Counted from the first letter of the stretch, positions 36,757 to 46,413 are shown. The stretch: DNA of 64,000 bases from Bryobacterales bacterium (GCA_016716385.1 JADJWL010000005.1:62001-126000), one strand, 5' to 3'. The notes: a model not told the origin generated them from the sequence alone. Numbers and translations are program-made.

Positions 36757-38384
36757 TCCCGACGATCTTCGTCTTCCTCTACCTCGGCGTTGTGCTGTAC
36801 ATTGGCATCTTCGCCTTCCGGCGCGGGGGCAAAGGCGATGCCGAGGACTACTTCGTCGCCGGCCGCTCCCTCGGCCAGTTCGTGTTCCTTCTCTCGCTCT
36901 TCGGCACGAACATGACGGCGTTCGCCATTCTTGGCGCATCGGGACATGCGTTCGCCAACGGCATCGTGACCTTCGGGCTGATGGCGTCGTCTTCCGCCCT
37001 GCTAAATCCTCTGAGTATTCTCCTCCTTGGGACGCGTATCTGGGCGCTCGGGAAAGAGTATGGCTTTCTGACGCCGGTCCAGATGTTCCGCGACCGCTGG
37101 GAGTGCGGCCACATCGGCACCGCGATCTTCGTGCTGCAAGCCGGACTGCTGGTGCCGTATATCATCATCGGCGTGATGGGCGGCGGCACGGTGCTGGCGA
37201 CGGTGAGCGGCGGCCTCGTGCCGTACTGGTTCGGCGCGGCCCTGGTGGCGCTCGTCGTGATGAGCTACGTCTTCTTCGGCGGCATGCGCGGCACGGCCTG
37301 GGTCAATACACTGCAGACGGTGCTGTTCCTGAGCTTCGGCGCGATCGCTGTGGCCGTGATCGGCTCGAAGATGGGCGGATTTCCGGCGAACATCGCCGCC
37401 ATGCGCGCGGACGAACATCTCGCGCCGCTGCTGACGCGCGAGCGCATCTCCCCGCTCTTCTTCCTCAGCTACATGTTCGTGCCGCTCTCGACCATGGCGC
37501 TGCCGCACATGAGCATCTTCTGCCTGACGGCGCGCAAGATGGCGCAGTTCCGCCGCACGGTGATTCTCTATCCGCTGTGCATTCTTGCGATCTGGCTGCC
37601 GTGCGTCTATCTCGGCGTGATCGCCAACAAGGCGACCGAGATCCCGGAGATCCAGGCGAAGCGGGACGCCCGCGCGGCTCTCATCTCAGGAGGGGCTTCG
37701 CTATCTGAAGAAGAGCGTGCGCGGTTGCGCGCCCAGGCCGGCGGCGACGACGTCATGATCCTGATGCTCGATCAATACGCGCCGGTCTGGCTTGCGGGTC
37801 TGCTTGGGGCTGGGATTATGGCCGCGGTGATGGCGAGCGATTCGCAGATCCTCGCGCTCTCGACGATGTTCACCGAGGATGTCTTCACTTATTACGGCGG
37901 CAAGGAACGATTCGGCGAGGCGGTCCAGATCTATACCGGACGCGTGTTTATCGTGGGGGTGACGATTGTTGCGTACATCGTGGCTCTTCATGCGCCGCCG
38001 CGGATCTTCGATCTCGCCGTCCAGTATGCGCTTTCGGGATTCGCGGCGATGCTCCCGCTGCTGGTGGCCGCTCTGTTCTGGCGCGGCAGCACCAAGTGGG
38101 GTGCGCTGGCCGTGACGCTCTGGACGACCGGCGCCGTCACGGCGATCGCCGTTCTGCAGTACGTGGTGCCCTCGCCAACCGGGCCTCCGGCGCCGCTGTG
38201 GACCGTGGCCGGCGTCGACGTGATCTCGCGGACCGCCGGTGGAACCGCGGTGTTCGGATTTCTTCCGGTGGTGCCGATGACGCTGATCTCAGCGCTACTG
38301 ATGTGGACGGTGTCGCTGGCGACGCCGAAGCCCTCCGCGGCCACGATCCACCGTTACTTCAGGCCACGCGGTATTGCTCAATAA
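36753..38384 (+). CDS. sodium:solute symporter (SSS family)
   Basis: A 543-residue transporter with about thirteen helices. The opening GDAEDYFVAGRSLG and LFGTNMTAFAILGASG are typical of the SSS family, which couples solute uptake to sodium entry. A charged cytoplasmic insert lies near residues 300-330. The start is a TTG overlapping the DUF3311 gene. Neighbouring sugar-acid-type enzymes suggest an organic acid or sugar derivative as substrate. Its 3' end overlaps the convergent enolase-superfamily gene by 26 bases. Confidence 0.83.
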   Translation: MIPTIFVFLYLGVVLYIGIFAFRRGGKGDAEDYFVAGRSLGQFVFLLSLFGTNMTAFAILGASGHAFANGIVTFGLMASSSALLNPLSILLLGTRIWALGKEYGFLTPVQMFRDRWECGHIGTAIFVLQAGLLVPYIIIGVMGGGTVLATVSGGLVPYWFGAALVALVVMSYVFFGGMRGTAWVNTLQTVLFLSFGAIAVAVIGSKMGGFPANIAAMRADEHLAPLLTRERISPLFFLSYMFVPLSTMALPHMSIFCLTARKMAQFRRTVILYPLCILAIWLPCVYLGVIANKATEIPEIQAKRDARAALISGGASLSEEERARLRAQAGGDDVMILMLDQYAPVWLAGLLGAGIMAAVMASDSQILALSTMFTEDVFTYYGGKERFGEAVQIYTGRVFIVGVTIVAYIVALHAPPRIFDLAVQYALSGFAAMLPLLVAALFWRGSTKWGALAVTLWTTGAVTAIAVLQYVVPSPTGPPAPLWTVAGVDVISRTAGGTAVFGFLPVVPMTLISALLMWTVSLATPKPSAATIHRYFRPRGIAQ

Positions 38385-39465
38385 TGCCCTCGTCGAGTTC
38401 GACGCCGAGGCCGGGCTCCATCGGGACCGGGACGCGTCCGTCGACCAGCGGCGGGAGGTTGCGGACCAGCTTGCGCAGCAGCGGCGAGGGGCGCAGGCAA
38501 TATTCGATCAGGTCGCCGTCTTCCTGCGCCGCCATCCAGTGCAGCGAGGCGGCGAGATTGATGCCCGTACTGAAGCAGTGCGGTACGACGCGGCGGCTAT
38601 AGGCAGCCGCCAGCCGCGAGACCCCGGCCGCAACCGTCAGCCCGCCGCAGATCGCGACGTCGGGCTGGAGCACGGCCAGGCCGCATTCGATCAATTGCTC
38701 GTAGCCCCAGAGCGTGGTTTCGATCTCGCCCGCGGCGATCGGCACGGGCGATTGCGCGCAGAGTTCGGTGTAGCCCTTCAGGTCATCCTGCGACAGGGGT
38801 TCTTCGAGCCAGCCGATACCCAGAGGCGCCAGAGCTTCGGCGCGTTCGAGGGCGGCATCGACGGTGAACGCCAGGCCCGCATCCACCATCAGGTCCCGTT
38901 CGCCGAGTACGAAACGGGCTGCTTCGACGTGCGCCACGTCGGCCTTGAGGTCCTCGCCGAACGGCCCCCATCCGAATTTCGCCGCCGTCAGGCCGAGATC
39001 CACGGCTTCGCGCGCGAGATCCGCTGTGGCCGCCGGCCGGGGTCCGAACAGATAGCTGGCGTAGGCGCGGACCGTTGTGCGTTTTGCACCGCCGAGCAGC
39101 TCGTGGACCGGCTTGCCCAGCGCCTTGCCGCGCAGGTCCCAGAGCGCGAGATCCGCCGCGCTGATCGCGTGCAGAACAACACCCCGGCGCCCGTAGCGCG
39201 TGGTGTTGTTGTAGAGATACATCCACAGGCCTTCGTCAAGCGGATCCTGGCCGAGCAGAAGCTGCGCCAGTCCGTGGCGCCGCACCGCGGACCGCGGCGC
39301 TTCGAAGATTGCCTTGCACACGTAAGACTGGCTGCTCGCTTCGCCGACGCCGACGAGGCCGGCATCGGTGTGCAGCCGCACGACGAAGGCATCCTGCGTG
39401 CCGTCGGCGATCTCCTCGACTTCCGGCAGGCGCAGATGCAACGTCTCGACGCGCGTGATCTTCAT
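38359..39465 (-). CDS. mandelate racemase/muconate lactonizing enzyme family protein
   Basis: A 368-residue enolase-superfamily enzyme. The capping domain is followed by a barrel with Lys in AAKFGWGP, metal ligands in MVDAG, WLEEPL and AGEIE, and a general-base His in PHCFSTGINLAASLHW. These place it in the mandelate racemase branch, which includes sugar-acid dehydratases. The exact substrate cannot be named. It is the last gene of a minus group that also holds the creatininase-like gene, queA and a cytochrome P460. Confidence 0.82.
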   Translation of the reverse strand: MKITRVETLHLRLPEVEEIADGTQDAFVVRLHTDAGLVGVGEASSQSYVCKAIFEAPRSAVRRHGLAQLLLGQDPLDEGLWMYLYNNTTRYGRRGVVLHAISAADLALWDLRGKALGKPVHELLGGAKRTTVRAYASYLFGPRPAATADLAREAVDLGLTAAKFGWGPFGEDLKADVAHVEAARFVLGERDLMVDAGLAFTVDAALERAEALAPLGIGWLEEPLSQDDLKGYTELCAQSPVPIAAGEIETTLWGYEQLIECGLAVLQPDVAICGGLTVAAGVSRLAAAYSRRVVPHCFSTGINLAASLHWMAAQEDGDLIEYCLRPSPLLRKLVRNLPPLVDGRVPVPMEPGLGVELDEGIIEQYRVA

Positions 39466-39466
39466 C

Positions 39467-40273
39467 TCAGTGCAGGTCGACTTTCTCGCGTACTTCGAAC
39501 GCCCGGAATTCTCGGACGAATTCGATCAGGTTGTTGATGGTGGCATCGTACCAAAGCTTGCCCTTCTCTTTGGTCGCGATGGTCGCGTCGCCGATGACTC
39601 CCGACTTCGAGATGCGGGTCCACCACTCGACCATTCGCACCGGCGGACCGGCCGCGAGGTCGTGCCAGTAGTATTTCGACTTCGGGAAATCGATCTCCTT
39701 CACTGCCTTGTCCATCTGAACGGCGTTCTCGTTCAGGTACAGGTAGACCGATGTCTCCAGTTCGCAGGCGTGCGAGATGCCGCCCGGGAACTCGCTCTCG
39801 CGCGTCTCTTTGATGAGCCCGGCGATCAACGAGGGCCAGATGAAGCAGGCACACAGGGCGTCGGACTGAATGATGGTCTTGCGCGCCACCAGGTCGACGA
39901 TGGGCATGTTGCTGCCGTGCCCGTCGGCGATGAGGATCTTGCGGAAGCCGTGGTGGGCAAGACTCAGCGTGATGTCGAGAACGAATGCTTCCAGGTGCTC
40001 CGCCCGGATCGTGATGGTGCCGGGGAAGCTCATGTGATGATCCTCGAAGCCATAGGGGATCAAGGGCAGGAGCAGGACCTCGTCCGGGATGCGCCGCGCG
40101 ACATCCTCGCACACGGATTCAATCAGGAAGTTGTCGACGTCGAGCGGCAGGTGATAGCCGTGATCTTCGACCGATCCGATCGGGATGATGCAGACAGGCT
40201 GCCTGGGGACGAGTTCCTTGATTTCCGGCCACGTGTAGTGGTCGTACCGGTATTGCAATTTCGGGCCACGCAT
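39467..40273 (-). CDS. creatininase family amidohydrolase
   Basis: A 268-residue protein with the creatininase metal site: GSVEDHGYHLPLDVDN near the N-terminus (Glu, His and Asp ligands) and the GHGSN loop in the middle, then HACELETS. The family opens cyclic amides or cleaves formamide and peptide-like bonds. It starts one base after the enolase-superfamily gene ends in map order, so both are probably one transcript. The substrate is not determined by the sequence. Confidence 0.82.
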   Translation of the reverse strand: MRGPKLQYRYDHYTWPEIKELVPRQPVCIIPIGSVEDHGYHLPLDVDNFLIESVCEDVARRIPDEVLLLPLIPYGFEDHHMSFPGTITIRAEHLEAFVLDITLSLAHHGFRKILIADGHGSNMPIVDLVARKTIIQSDALCACFIWPSLIAGLIKETRESEFPGGISHACELETSVYLYLNENAVQMDKAVKEIDFPKSKYYWHDLAAGPPVRMVEWWTRISKSGVIGDATIATKEKGKLWYDATINNLIEFVREFRAFEVREKVDLH

Positions 40274-40292
40274 AAACAGGACACTGTATCAC

Positions 40293-41348
40293 TCACAGGA
40301 TGAGCATGCAGTCCCCGTAGGAAAAGAAGCGATAGCGCTGTTCGACTGCATGACGATAGGCGGCCAGGGCGAACGGCGTGCCGGCGAAGGCGCACACCAG
40401 CAGCAGCAAACTGGTGCGAGGCAGATGGAAGTTGGTGAGCATGGCGTCGACGCCCTGGAATTCGTAGCCCGGATAGATGAACAGATCTGTCTCGCCGCGC
40501 GGCCCCTTGCGTAGCGCCGACTCCAGCGTGCGCACGCTCGTCGTGCCGACAGCAACCCTGCGGGCGGCCGCGCGAATCGTCTCCAGTACTTCTTCGTCCA
40601 CCGAGTACCACTCGTGGTGCAAGTGATTCTGCTCGACCTCTTCGTCATGCAGCGGCTGAAACGTGCCGAGTCCGACGTGCAGCGTGACGCAGGCGGTTGT
40701 GGCTCCCGCGGCGCTGCAGCCTTCCAGGACTTCGGGCGTGAAGTGGAGTCCGGCGGTGGGTGCCGCAACAGAACCGCGATCCCGTGCGTAGACCGTCTGG
40801 TAGCGCTCGCGGTCGCCCGGTTCGTCGGGACGCTTGACGTAAGGAGGCAACGGCACGTGTCCCACCTTGTCGAGCCACTCGTAGAAGTCGCCGGGGCAAG
40901 TGAAGCGGAGCGTCCGTTCGCCGAACTCGCCTCGCCCAACGATCTCCGCTTCGACGCCTCCTTCGAAGCGCACGATCTCGCCCGTGCGCATCTTGCGGCC
41001 CGGCCTGACGAGGGCTTGCCACTGGCGGCAGGCGGCGTCCAGGGGCCGCAGCAGGAGAACCTCGACCTTCCCGCTCAGGTGTTCGAAACGCCTGGGATTC
41101 CGCTTGCCCACCGCCAGCGAGCGCACGCCGGCGCGGGAGCCGAACAGCCGCGACGGGATGACGCGGGAATTATTCAGGATGAGACAATCGCCCGGACCCA
41201 GATGTTCGGGCAGGTCGCGAAATCGGCGATCCTCCCACGTTTGCGAGCGCCGGTCGAGCACCAGCATGCGCGAGTCGGCGCGGTCCGGCAGCGGTTGCTG
41301 GGCAATCAGCTCGGGTGGCAGGTGGTAGTCGAATTCAGAGAGGTGCAT
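40293..41348 (-). CDS. queA: S-adenosylmethionine:tRNA ribosyltransferase-isomerase
   Basis: QueA transfers and isomerises the ribosyl group of SAM onto preQ1-modified tRNA to form epoxyqueuosine. This 351-residue protein shows FDYHLPPELIAQQPLPDRADSRML at the start, the middle block TAGLHFTPEVLE, HVGLGTFQPL and the ending FHLPRTSLLLLVCAFAG. Length is normal. No other queuosine gene is in the window. Confidence 0.95.
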   Translation of the reverse strand: MHLSEFDYHLPPELIAQQPLPDRADSRMLVLDRRSQTWEDRRFRDLPEHLGPGDCLILNNSRVIPSRLFGSRAGVRSLAVGKRNPRRFEHLSGKVEVLLLRPLDAACRQWQALVRPGRKMRTGEIVRFEGGVEAEIVGRGEFGERTLRFTCPGDFYEWLDKVGHVPLPPYVKRPDEPGDRERYQTVYARDRGSVAAPTAGLHFTPEVLEGCSAAGATTACVTLHVGLGTFQPLHDEEVEQNHLHHEWYSVDEEVLETIRAAARRVAVGTTSVRTLESALRKGPRGETDLFIYPGYEFQGVDAMLTNFHLPRTSLLLLVCAFAGTPFALAAYRHAVEQRYRFFSYGDCMLIL

Positions 41349-41354
41349 CCGGAG

Positions 41355-41897
41355 TCAGCGCGGGCGCGCGGCGCGCAGTACCGGGTAGAACTGCACGAAG
41401 ACGTTGTCGGCGGCGCCGTGTTCGTTGTGGCAGGCCCAGCAGCGCTCCTTGGGCTGCGCCCTGGCCGCGGGCAGTGCCTTGCCGCCTTCTCCAATGAAGT
41501 TGAAGTACGCCCACTTCTCCGGGAAACGCGACTCGTCCTTCAGCGCGACTTCGATACCCAAAAATTCGTCTTCGAACTTCCCCCGCTTGTTGATGCTGGC
41601 GTTCGTGCCGGCCGAGACCTGTTCCATGACGAGGATCGTCCGGTCGGGGAAGCGGCCGGTGGCGGCGTATTCGCGATACGCCTCGCGCTGTATGTAGATG
41701 TTGTGGAAGGCCGACCGCTTCGGGGCTTTGGCCTCGGAATACCCCATGTCCAGGTTGGACCCGACGAACATCCACTCGCGGTAGCTCTGCGGCGGCAGCA
41801 GGGCGCCATCCGCCGTGTAGACGGGGCCCGGCATCTGATTCTGTGAGGACAATGGCAGCACGCTTGCGAGGAGTGCCAACGCCAGGCGGCTTGTCAT
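41355..41897 (-). CDS. cytochrome P460-family c-type haem protein
   Basis: A 180-residue exported protein with a signal peptide (about residues 1-18). It holds one CxxCH haem site, CWACH at 153-157, near the C-terminus, then NVFVQFYPVL. The preceding text (EWMFVGSNLDMGYSE, FHNIYIQREAYREY) follows the P460 fold. Cytochromes P460 oxidise hydroxylamine or NO-related species in the periplasm. The cross-linking Lys was not identified, so the activity is uncertain. It is divergent from the aminotransferase. Confidence 0.82.
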   Translation of the reverse strand: MTSRLALALLASVLPLSSQNQMPGPVYTADGALLPPQSYREWMFVGSNLDMGYSEAKAPKRSAFHNIYIQREAYREYAATGRFPDRTILVMEQVSAGTNASINKRGKFEDEFLGIEVALKDESRFPEKWAYFNFIGEGGKALPAARAQPKERCWACHNEHGAADNVFVQFYPVLRAARPR

Positions 41898-41935
41898 ACA
41901 TTGTCATGATACTGGAGAATAGAAAGACACCCAAC

Positions 41936-43318
41936 ATGGCTAGAGAATTCGATCTCACTCCCAGGCCGGTGCCGCGCGTCGAAACAGCCCTCCGCCGCAT
42001 CGTGACCGAACTGCCGGTTCCGCAATCCATTCCCACCCTGGAAAAGCTGCACCGCTTCGAGCCGGTGGCCATGCGCGGCCAACCTCCGGTGGTATGGCAT
42101 CGCGCCGAAGGGTTTCAGGTGTGGGACGCCTGGGGCAACCAGTGGATCGATTGGTCGTCCGGAGTGCTGATCACCAACGCCGGCCATGGACGGCGGGAGA
42201 TTGCGGACGCGATCGCGCGGCAGGCGCAGTCCGGGCTGCTTACCAACTACTGCTTCCCGAGTGAAATCCGCGCGGCACTCGTCGAGAAACTGTCTTCGGT
42301 CATGCCGGAGCCTCTGAAGAAGGTGTTCCTCCTGACCACCGGTTCCGAGACGGTCGAGTGCGCGATCAAGCTGTGCCGCTCCCACGGAGTCAAGGTTGGC
42401 GGACGCGGCAAGCACGTCATCGTTTCCTTCGACAAGGCGTTCCACGGACGTACGCTGGGCTCGCAGCAGGCGGGCGGCATTCCGTCACTCAAGGAATGGA
42501 TCGTCAACCTGGATCAGGGGTTCGTTCAAGTGCCGTTCCCGGACGGCTACCGGACGCCGGATACCTCCTTCGATTTCTTCTTGAAGAAGCTGGCCGAAGC
42601 GGGCGTAGAACCTCAGAGCGTGGCGGGGGTCGTGCTCGAGACCTACCAGGGCGGGAGCGCCTCGTTCGCGCCGGTGGAGTACATGCAGTCGCTGCGGCAG
42701 TGGTGCACGGGCCGCAAGGCGCTGCTGGTCTGCGACGAAGTCCAGGCCGGATTCGGCCGCTGCGGCACCATGTTCGGCTTTGAGCACTACGGCATCGTGC
42801 CGGACCTGGCTACGTTCGGCAAAGGCATTTCCAGTTCGTTGCCGCTGGCGGCGGTTGCCGGGCGTCCGGACGTGATGGACCTGCATCCGGCGGGTTCCAT
42901 GACATCGACGCATACGGGCAACCCGGTCTGCTGCGCCGCGGCGCTGGCGTCGATTGAGCTGATCGAAAAAGAGAACCTCGTCGAGAACGCGCGGGTGATC
43001 GGCGACCTGATGCTGGAGCGCTTGCGGGCGCTGCAGGCGAAGTACCCGCAAATTGGCTGCGTCGACGGGAAGGGACTCGTGGCGGGCGTGTCATGCGTGA
43101 AGCCGGGCGGGCAGGAACCGGATCCCGATCTGGCGTTTGACGTGGTGCGGCGCTGCGTGGAGAAAGGTGTGCTGTTGTTCTCGCCGGTCGGTTACGGCGG
43201 CGGCACGGTCAAGATCTGTCCGCCTCTCGTCATCACCGCCGAAGCCATGGAAGAGAGCGTCGCCGTGCTGGACGAGGCGTTCGCCGAAGCTACGCAGCAG
43301 GAGGCGAAGGTCGCCTGA
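41936..43318 (+). CDS. class III (PLP-dependent) aminotransferase
   Basis: A 460-residue PLP enzyme. It has the cofactor region TTGSETVECAIK, FHGRTLG, the Asp in CDEVQAGFGR (D267), the PLP Lys in FGKGISS (K296) and STHTGNPVCCAAALA. It resembles 4-aminobutyrate and omega-amino acid aminotransferases. ATG 41936 (MAREFDLTP) is chosen because the divergent cytochrome gene starts at 41897; ATG 41906 is an alternative. The stop overlaps the next start by one base. Confidence 0.85.
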   Translation: MAREFDLTPRPVPRVETALRRIVTELPVPQSIPTLEKLHRFEPVAMRGQPPVVWHRAEGFQVWDAWGNQWIDWSSGVLITNAGHGRREIADAIARQAQSGLLTNYCFPSEIRAALVEKLSSVMPEPLKKVFLLTTGSETVECAIKLCRSHGVKVGGRGKHVIVSFDKAFHGRTLGSQQAGGIPSLKEWIVNLDQGFVQVPFPDGYRTPDTSFDFFLKKLAEAGVEPQSVAGVVLETYQGGSASFAPVEYMQSLRQWCTGRKALLVCDEVQAGFGRCGTMFGFEHYGIVPDLATFGKGISSSLPLAAVAGRPDVMDLHPAGSMTSTHTGNPVCCAAALASIELIEKENLVENARVIGDLMLERLRALQAKYPQIGCVDGKGLVAGVSCVKPGGQEPDPDLAFDVVRRCVEKGVLLFSPVGYGGGTVKICPPLVITAEAMEESVAVLDEAFAEATQQEAKVA

Positions 43319-44538
43319 TGCAAGTCGCCATTATCGGCGGCGGCATGATCACGCACGACCAGATCCTGCCGACGCTCTACGATCTGCAACGCAACGGCGT
43401 CATCGGGGACATCTCCGTCTGCGCGAGCCGCCGTTCCACCGTTGAAACCCTTGCCGCGGCGGAGACGCTGCTGCGCGCATTTCCCGGACAGAGTTTCCGC
43501 GCCTATCCGGACGCCCCGGGCGATCCGCAGCCGGAACTGTACAAACAGGCGATCGCCGACCTGCCGCCGCGCAACCTCGTGGTCGTCGCCACGCCCGATC
43601 AACTCCACTACCAGCACATCATGACGGCGCTGCGGCACGACCAGCACGTGCTGGCCGTGAAGCCACTGGTGCTGCGGCACGCGGAGGCGGTCGAGATCGA
43701 AAAAGAGGCGTGGTCGCGCGGACTGCTGGTGGGGATCGAATATCACAAGCGCTTCGACGACCGTGCCCTGATGGCGCGGCGCAAGTACCGCGCGGGGCAG
43801 TTCGGCGAGTTCGTCCTGGGCACCGCTTGCCTGCTGGAGAAGTGGTATTACCGCCACTCGAATTTTCAGAACTGGTGCACGACGGAGAACTCCGACGCGT
43901 TCACGTACATCGGCTGCCATTATGTCGACCAGGTGCACTTCATCACGGGACTGCTGCCGGTGCGCGTTTCCGTCTACGGGATCGTCGACCAGTATCCGAA
44001 CGGCAACTCCGGCTACCTGTGGACCGACGCGCGGGTGATCTTCGACAACGGTGCGTGCCTGAATGTCCAGAACGCACTCGGCTTCCCGGATGACGCGCCC
44101 GGTACCAACATCCAGGGCATCGTCATGTACACCAGGGGCAAGGACCGCGGCGGTCTGCTCGCGCACTCGGACACGTATCGAGGCCTGAGCTACTGCTATA
44201 TGGACAAGGCCGATGGAGCCGGCGGCACCACGTACGCCGAGCCCAGCCCGGACTATTTCCAGTACGTCGATCTCGGCGGGCCGGGTTTGCAGCCGGTGGG
44301 ATACGGCTACCGGTCGATCGCCAACATCGTGAAGAAGTGCATGGAGGTGGAATCCGCCGCGCCGGTCGACCGGGCGGCGGTGCTGCGGCGCATCGACGAG
44401 ACGGGCGTCATCGCCACACCGGCGAACAGCGCCTATAACGAACTCGTGATGGAAGCGGGACGGGCCTCGATCCTGAATGGCGGGCGCGAGGTGACGATCG
44501 AGTACGGAGAGCGTCCCGGCATCCGCTTTTCTGCGTAA
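43318..44538 (+). CDS. Gfo/Idh/MocA family oxidoreductase
   Basis: A 406-residue NAD(P)-dependent oxidoreductase with an N-terminal Rossmann motif (VAIIGGGMITHDQ), ATPDQLHYQH, and the LAVKP position where most members have EKP. Then follow the barrel-like domain with YHKRFDDRAL and a conserved HYVDQ. It has no export signal, unlike the copy at 56245. It lies between an aminotransferase and an OtnC-like aldolase, so it probably oxidises a sugar or sugar-acid intermediate. Confidence 0.83.
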   Translation: MQVAIIGGGMITHDQILPTLYDLQRNGVIGDISVCASRRSTVETLAAAETLLRAFPGQSFRAYPDAPGDPQPELYKQAIADLPPRNLVVVATPDQLHYQHIMTALRHDQHVLAVKPLVLRHAEAVEIEKEAWSRGLLVGIEYHKRFDDRALMARRKYRAGQFGEFVLGTACLLEKWYYRHSNFQNWCTTENSDAFTYIGCHYVDQVHFITGLLPVRVSVYGIVDQYPNGNSGYLWTDARVIFDNGACLNVQNALGFPDDAPGTNIQGIVMYTRGKDRGGLLAHSDTYRGLSYCYMDKADGAGGTTYAEPSPDYFQYVDLGGPGLQPVGYGYRSIANIVKKCMEVESAAPVDRAAVLRRIDETGVIATPANSAYNELVMEAGRASILNGGREVTIEYGERPGIRFSA

Positions 44539-44543
44539 GTAGC

Positions 44544-45185
44544 ATGGCCCCCTCCGAACTGCAGGAGCTTTGCGACACCGCCGGCAGTTTCCACCGTCGC
44601 GGCTATGCGTTCGGCTCGACGGGGAACCTGAGTGTGCGGGTGGGCCCGCACGTCTGGATCACACCGACCGGCAAGCCGCTACGCGACCTGGAACCGGAGC
44701 ATCTGGCGCAAATCGACCTGCAGGGCGCCCCGTTGAACGGTGTGCTGCCGTCGAAGGAGTATCCGTTCCATCTGCTGGCCTACGAGTCGGCCGGGCCGGG
44801 GGTTGCGGGCGTCGTGCACCTGCATTCCACGCATGCCGTGGCACTGTCCTGTCTGGCCACCCTGGACGAGTCCGACCCGCTGCCGCTGATGACGCCGTAT
44901 TACCGGATGCGGGTCCACCCGCTGGCCGTGCTGCCCTACTTCCGTCCGGGCTCGCCGGAGTTGGCCGAAGCGGTCGGGCGCGCGGCCGAGGCGCACCACT
45001 GCATTCTGCTGCGGAATCACGGAATCGTCTGTCTGGGCGGGACCATCGCGGAAGCGGCAGACCGCGCCGAAGAACTTGAAGAAACCGCCAAGCTGTTTTT
45101 CCTGCTTCGTCACGAACGCCTGAACCTGCTGACGCCGGACCAGCGCGATGAAATCGACCGCGCCTTCCGCACCGGGCGGGCCTGA
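44544..45185 (+). CDS. class II aldolase/adducin family protein (OtnC-like)
   Basis: A 213-residue class II aldolase. Zinc ligands are H92/H94 and H97 in HLHSTH, and H159 in RNHG, with a catalytic Glu near 72 (SKEYPFH). The opening RGYAFGSTGNLSVR and WITPTGKPL match 3-oxo-tetronate 4-phosphate decarboxylases (OtnC). The otnK kinase partner is not nearby, so the substrate assignment is only suggestive. Confidence 0.82.
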   Translation: MAPSELQELCDTAGSFHRRGYAFGSTGNLSVRVGPHVWITPTGKPLRDLEPEHLAQIDLQGAPLNGVLPSKEYPFHLLAYESAGPGVAGVVHLHSTHAVALSCLATLDESDPLPLMTPYYRMRVHPLAVLPYFRPGSPELAEAVGRAAEAHHCILLRNHGIVCLGGTIAEAADRAEELEETAKLFFLLRHERLNLLTPDQRDEIDRAFRTGRA

Positions 45186-45232
45186 TCCCTGAAGCCGCGT
45201 CCTGCTGTTGAACCGACCCTTGCCGCCGACCA

Positions 45233-45259
45233 ACCGGCTGCGGAGGCTCATGAGCCGGT
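45233..45259. other. inverted repeat after the OtnC-like gene
   Basis: Seven-base arms (ACCGGCT and AGCCGGT) enclose a 12-base perfect palindrome, GGCTCATGAGCC at 45245-45256. There is no T tract, so it may be an operator or a weak transcription stop. It lies in the 120-base gap before the next gene. Confidence 0.35.
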
Positions 45260-45315
45260 CTCCAGGAATTGCTGATACCTTTGACCCGCGTTTCTCGTCT
45301 TAGCAGGTGACGGCT

Positions 45316-45813
45316 ATGCGCACTCACCGATTCAATTCGGTCCTGCCCCTTGGGATTCCAGGCATCCTGCTCGCCGTTGCGGTCCTCTGGATCGGCAGCG
45401 CCACCGAGGCGAATGCCCCGGTCCAGGATCGCAAAGCGTTGGGAATGCAGGTGCGTGCCGAAATCGAAGGCGCCCTGCGTCAGGCCGACATCGACGAGGC
45501 CGACCGTTGCGAGATCGAAGCCGCCCGCGCCGAACTGGCCGAAATGCACCGGGCGCGCCGGGAAGGCTTGCCCGTGGATCCTCAGCGCCTTCGGCAGGCG
45601 TCCGAGAAGGTGCAGGCAGACCTCGCACGCGTGCTTCCGGCGGCCGAATGGGCGAAGATCCGCGACGACGTCGATGTCTTGCGCAAGATGCATCAGGCGG
45701 AACTGGAACGCCGCAAGCAGGCCCGCCGCGACGCATTCGTGGAGGAACTCGGCTGGCCTCTTGGCATGCTCGCCTACTACGCCTCGCAAGGAAAGGAACC
45801 CCCGCTCCGGTAG
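45316..45813 (+). CDS. exported helical protein of unknown function
   Basis: A 165-residue protein with a signal peptide (hydrophobic to about residue 30, cut near EANA). The mature part is almost all charged helix, rich in Arg, Glu and Ala, with likely coiled coil. It loosely recalls Spy/CpxP-like periplasmic proteins but lacks a clear LTxxQ motif. ATG 45316 with AGGTG upstream is preferred over GTG 45307. No family is recognised. Confidence 0.6.
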   Translation: MRTHRFNSVLPLGIPGILLAVAVLWIGSATEANAPVQDRKALGMQVRAEIEGALRQADIDEADRCEIEAARAELAEMHRARREGLPVDPQRLRQASEKVQADLARVLPAAEWAKIRDDVDVLRKMHQAELERRKQARRDAFVEELGWPLGMLAYYASQGKEPPLR

Positions 45814-45830
45814 TCCGGTTGACGTTCGCG

Positions 45831-45836
45831 TATACT
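45831..45836 (+). promoter_or_regulatory. possible -10 element of the toxin-antitoxin operon
   Basis: TATACT lies 17 bases before the antitoxin ATG, with an AGGAG ribosome site in between. No good -35 is seen at the right spacing. RES-type operons usually repress themselves through the antitoxin. Confidence 0.3.
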
Positions 45837-45852
45837 GAAGGCAGGAGCAACT

Positions 45853-46413
45853 ATGTCAACCACCGTTCGGGAAGTCTTCAGGGAACGGGTTCAGCGGGTC
45901 CTGAACGAGCTCCTGCTGTTGGACCAGCGGTATCTGGCCGAGGCGATCAAGGCGCCTGGAGACTTCGGCGTCCTGATCACCGCACTCAAGACAGATGCGG
46001 CTTTGGGGCGAATTGCCCCGAACGATCCTCTGGTGCGCTCCAGGTTGCGCGGGATCGAGCAAAAGCGGGCGCTTGTCGAGGCCGAAGGGGGGACGCTCTC
46101 GTCCCAGGAGGCGGCGGACTTGCTTGGAATTTCCCGCCAGGCAGTCGATAAACGGCGTCAGGCGGGAAAGCTCCTGGCATTGGACACCGGGAAGAAAGGC
46201 TACCGGTATCCAGCCTGGCAATTCGAACTCTCCGGCCTTGAGCCGCTCCTGGGGGCTCTGCGAGGAAAGGACCCGTGGGAGCAGGCCTCCTTCTTCCTGA
46301 ATCCCTCAGCCGCGCTGGGAGACCGGACGCCGCTGGATGCGCTCCGGAGTGGCGAAAGCAAGCTGCCGGAGGTGGTCGACGCGGCACTCCATTATAGGGA
46401 ACACGGCGCGTAG
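45853..46413 (+). CDS. Xre/MbcA/ParS-like antitoxin of a RES toxin system
   Basis: A 186-residue DNA-binding protein. A helix-turn-helix is seen at 83-108 (LSSQEAADLLGISRQAVDKRRQAG). The C-terminal part (WEQASFFLNPSAALGDRTPLDALRSG, 142-167) matches the toxin-binding DUF2384-type domain of Xre-RES antitoxins. A good AGGAG site precedes the ATG. Its stop overlaps the toxin start by one base, so both are co-translated. The N-terminal 80 residues are helical and not typical of the shortest antitoxins. Confidence 0.8.
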   Translation: MSTTVREVFRERVQRVLNELLLLDQRYLAEAIKAPGDFGVLITALKTDAALGRIAPNDPLVRSRLRGIEQKRALVEAEGGTLSSQEAADLLGISRQAVDKRRQAGKLLALDTGKKGYRYPAWQFELSGLEPLLGALRGKDPWEQASFFLNPSAALGDRTPLDALRSGESKLPEVVDAALHYREHGA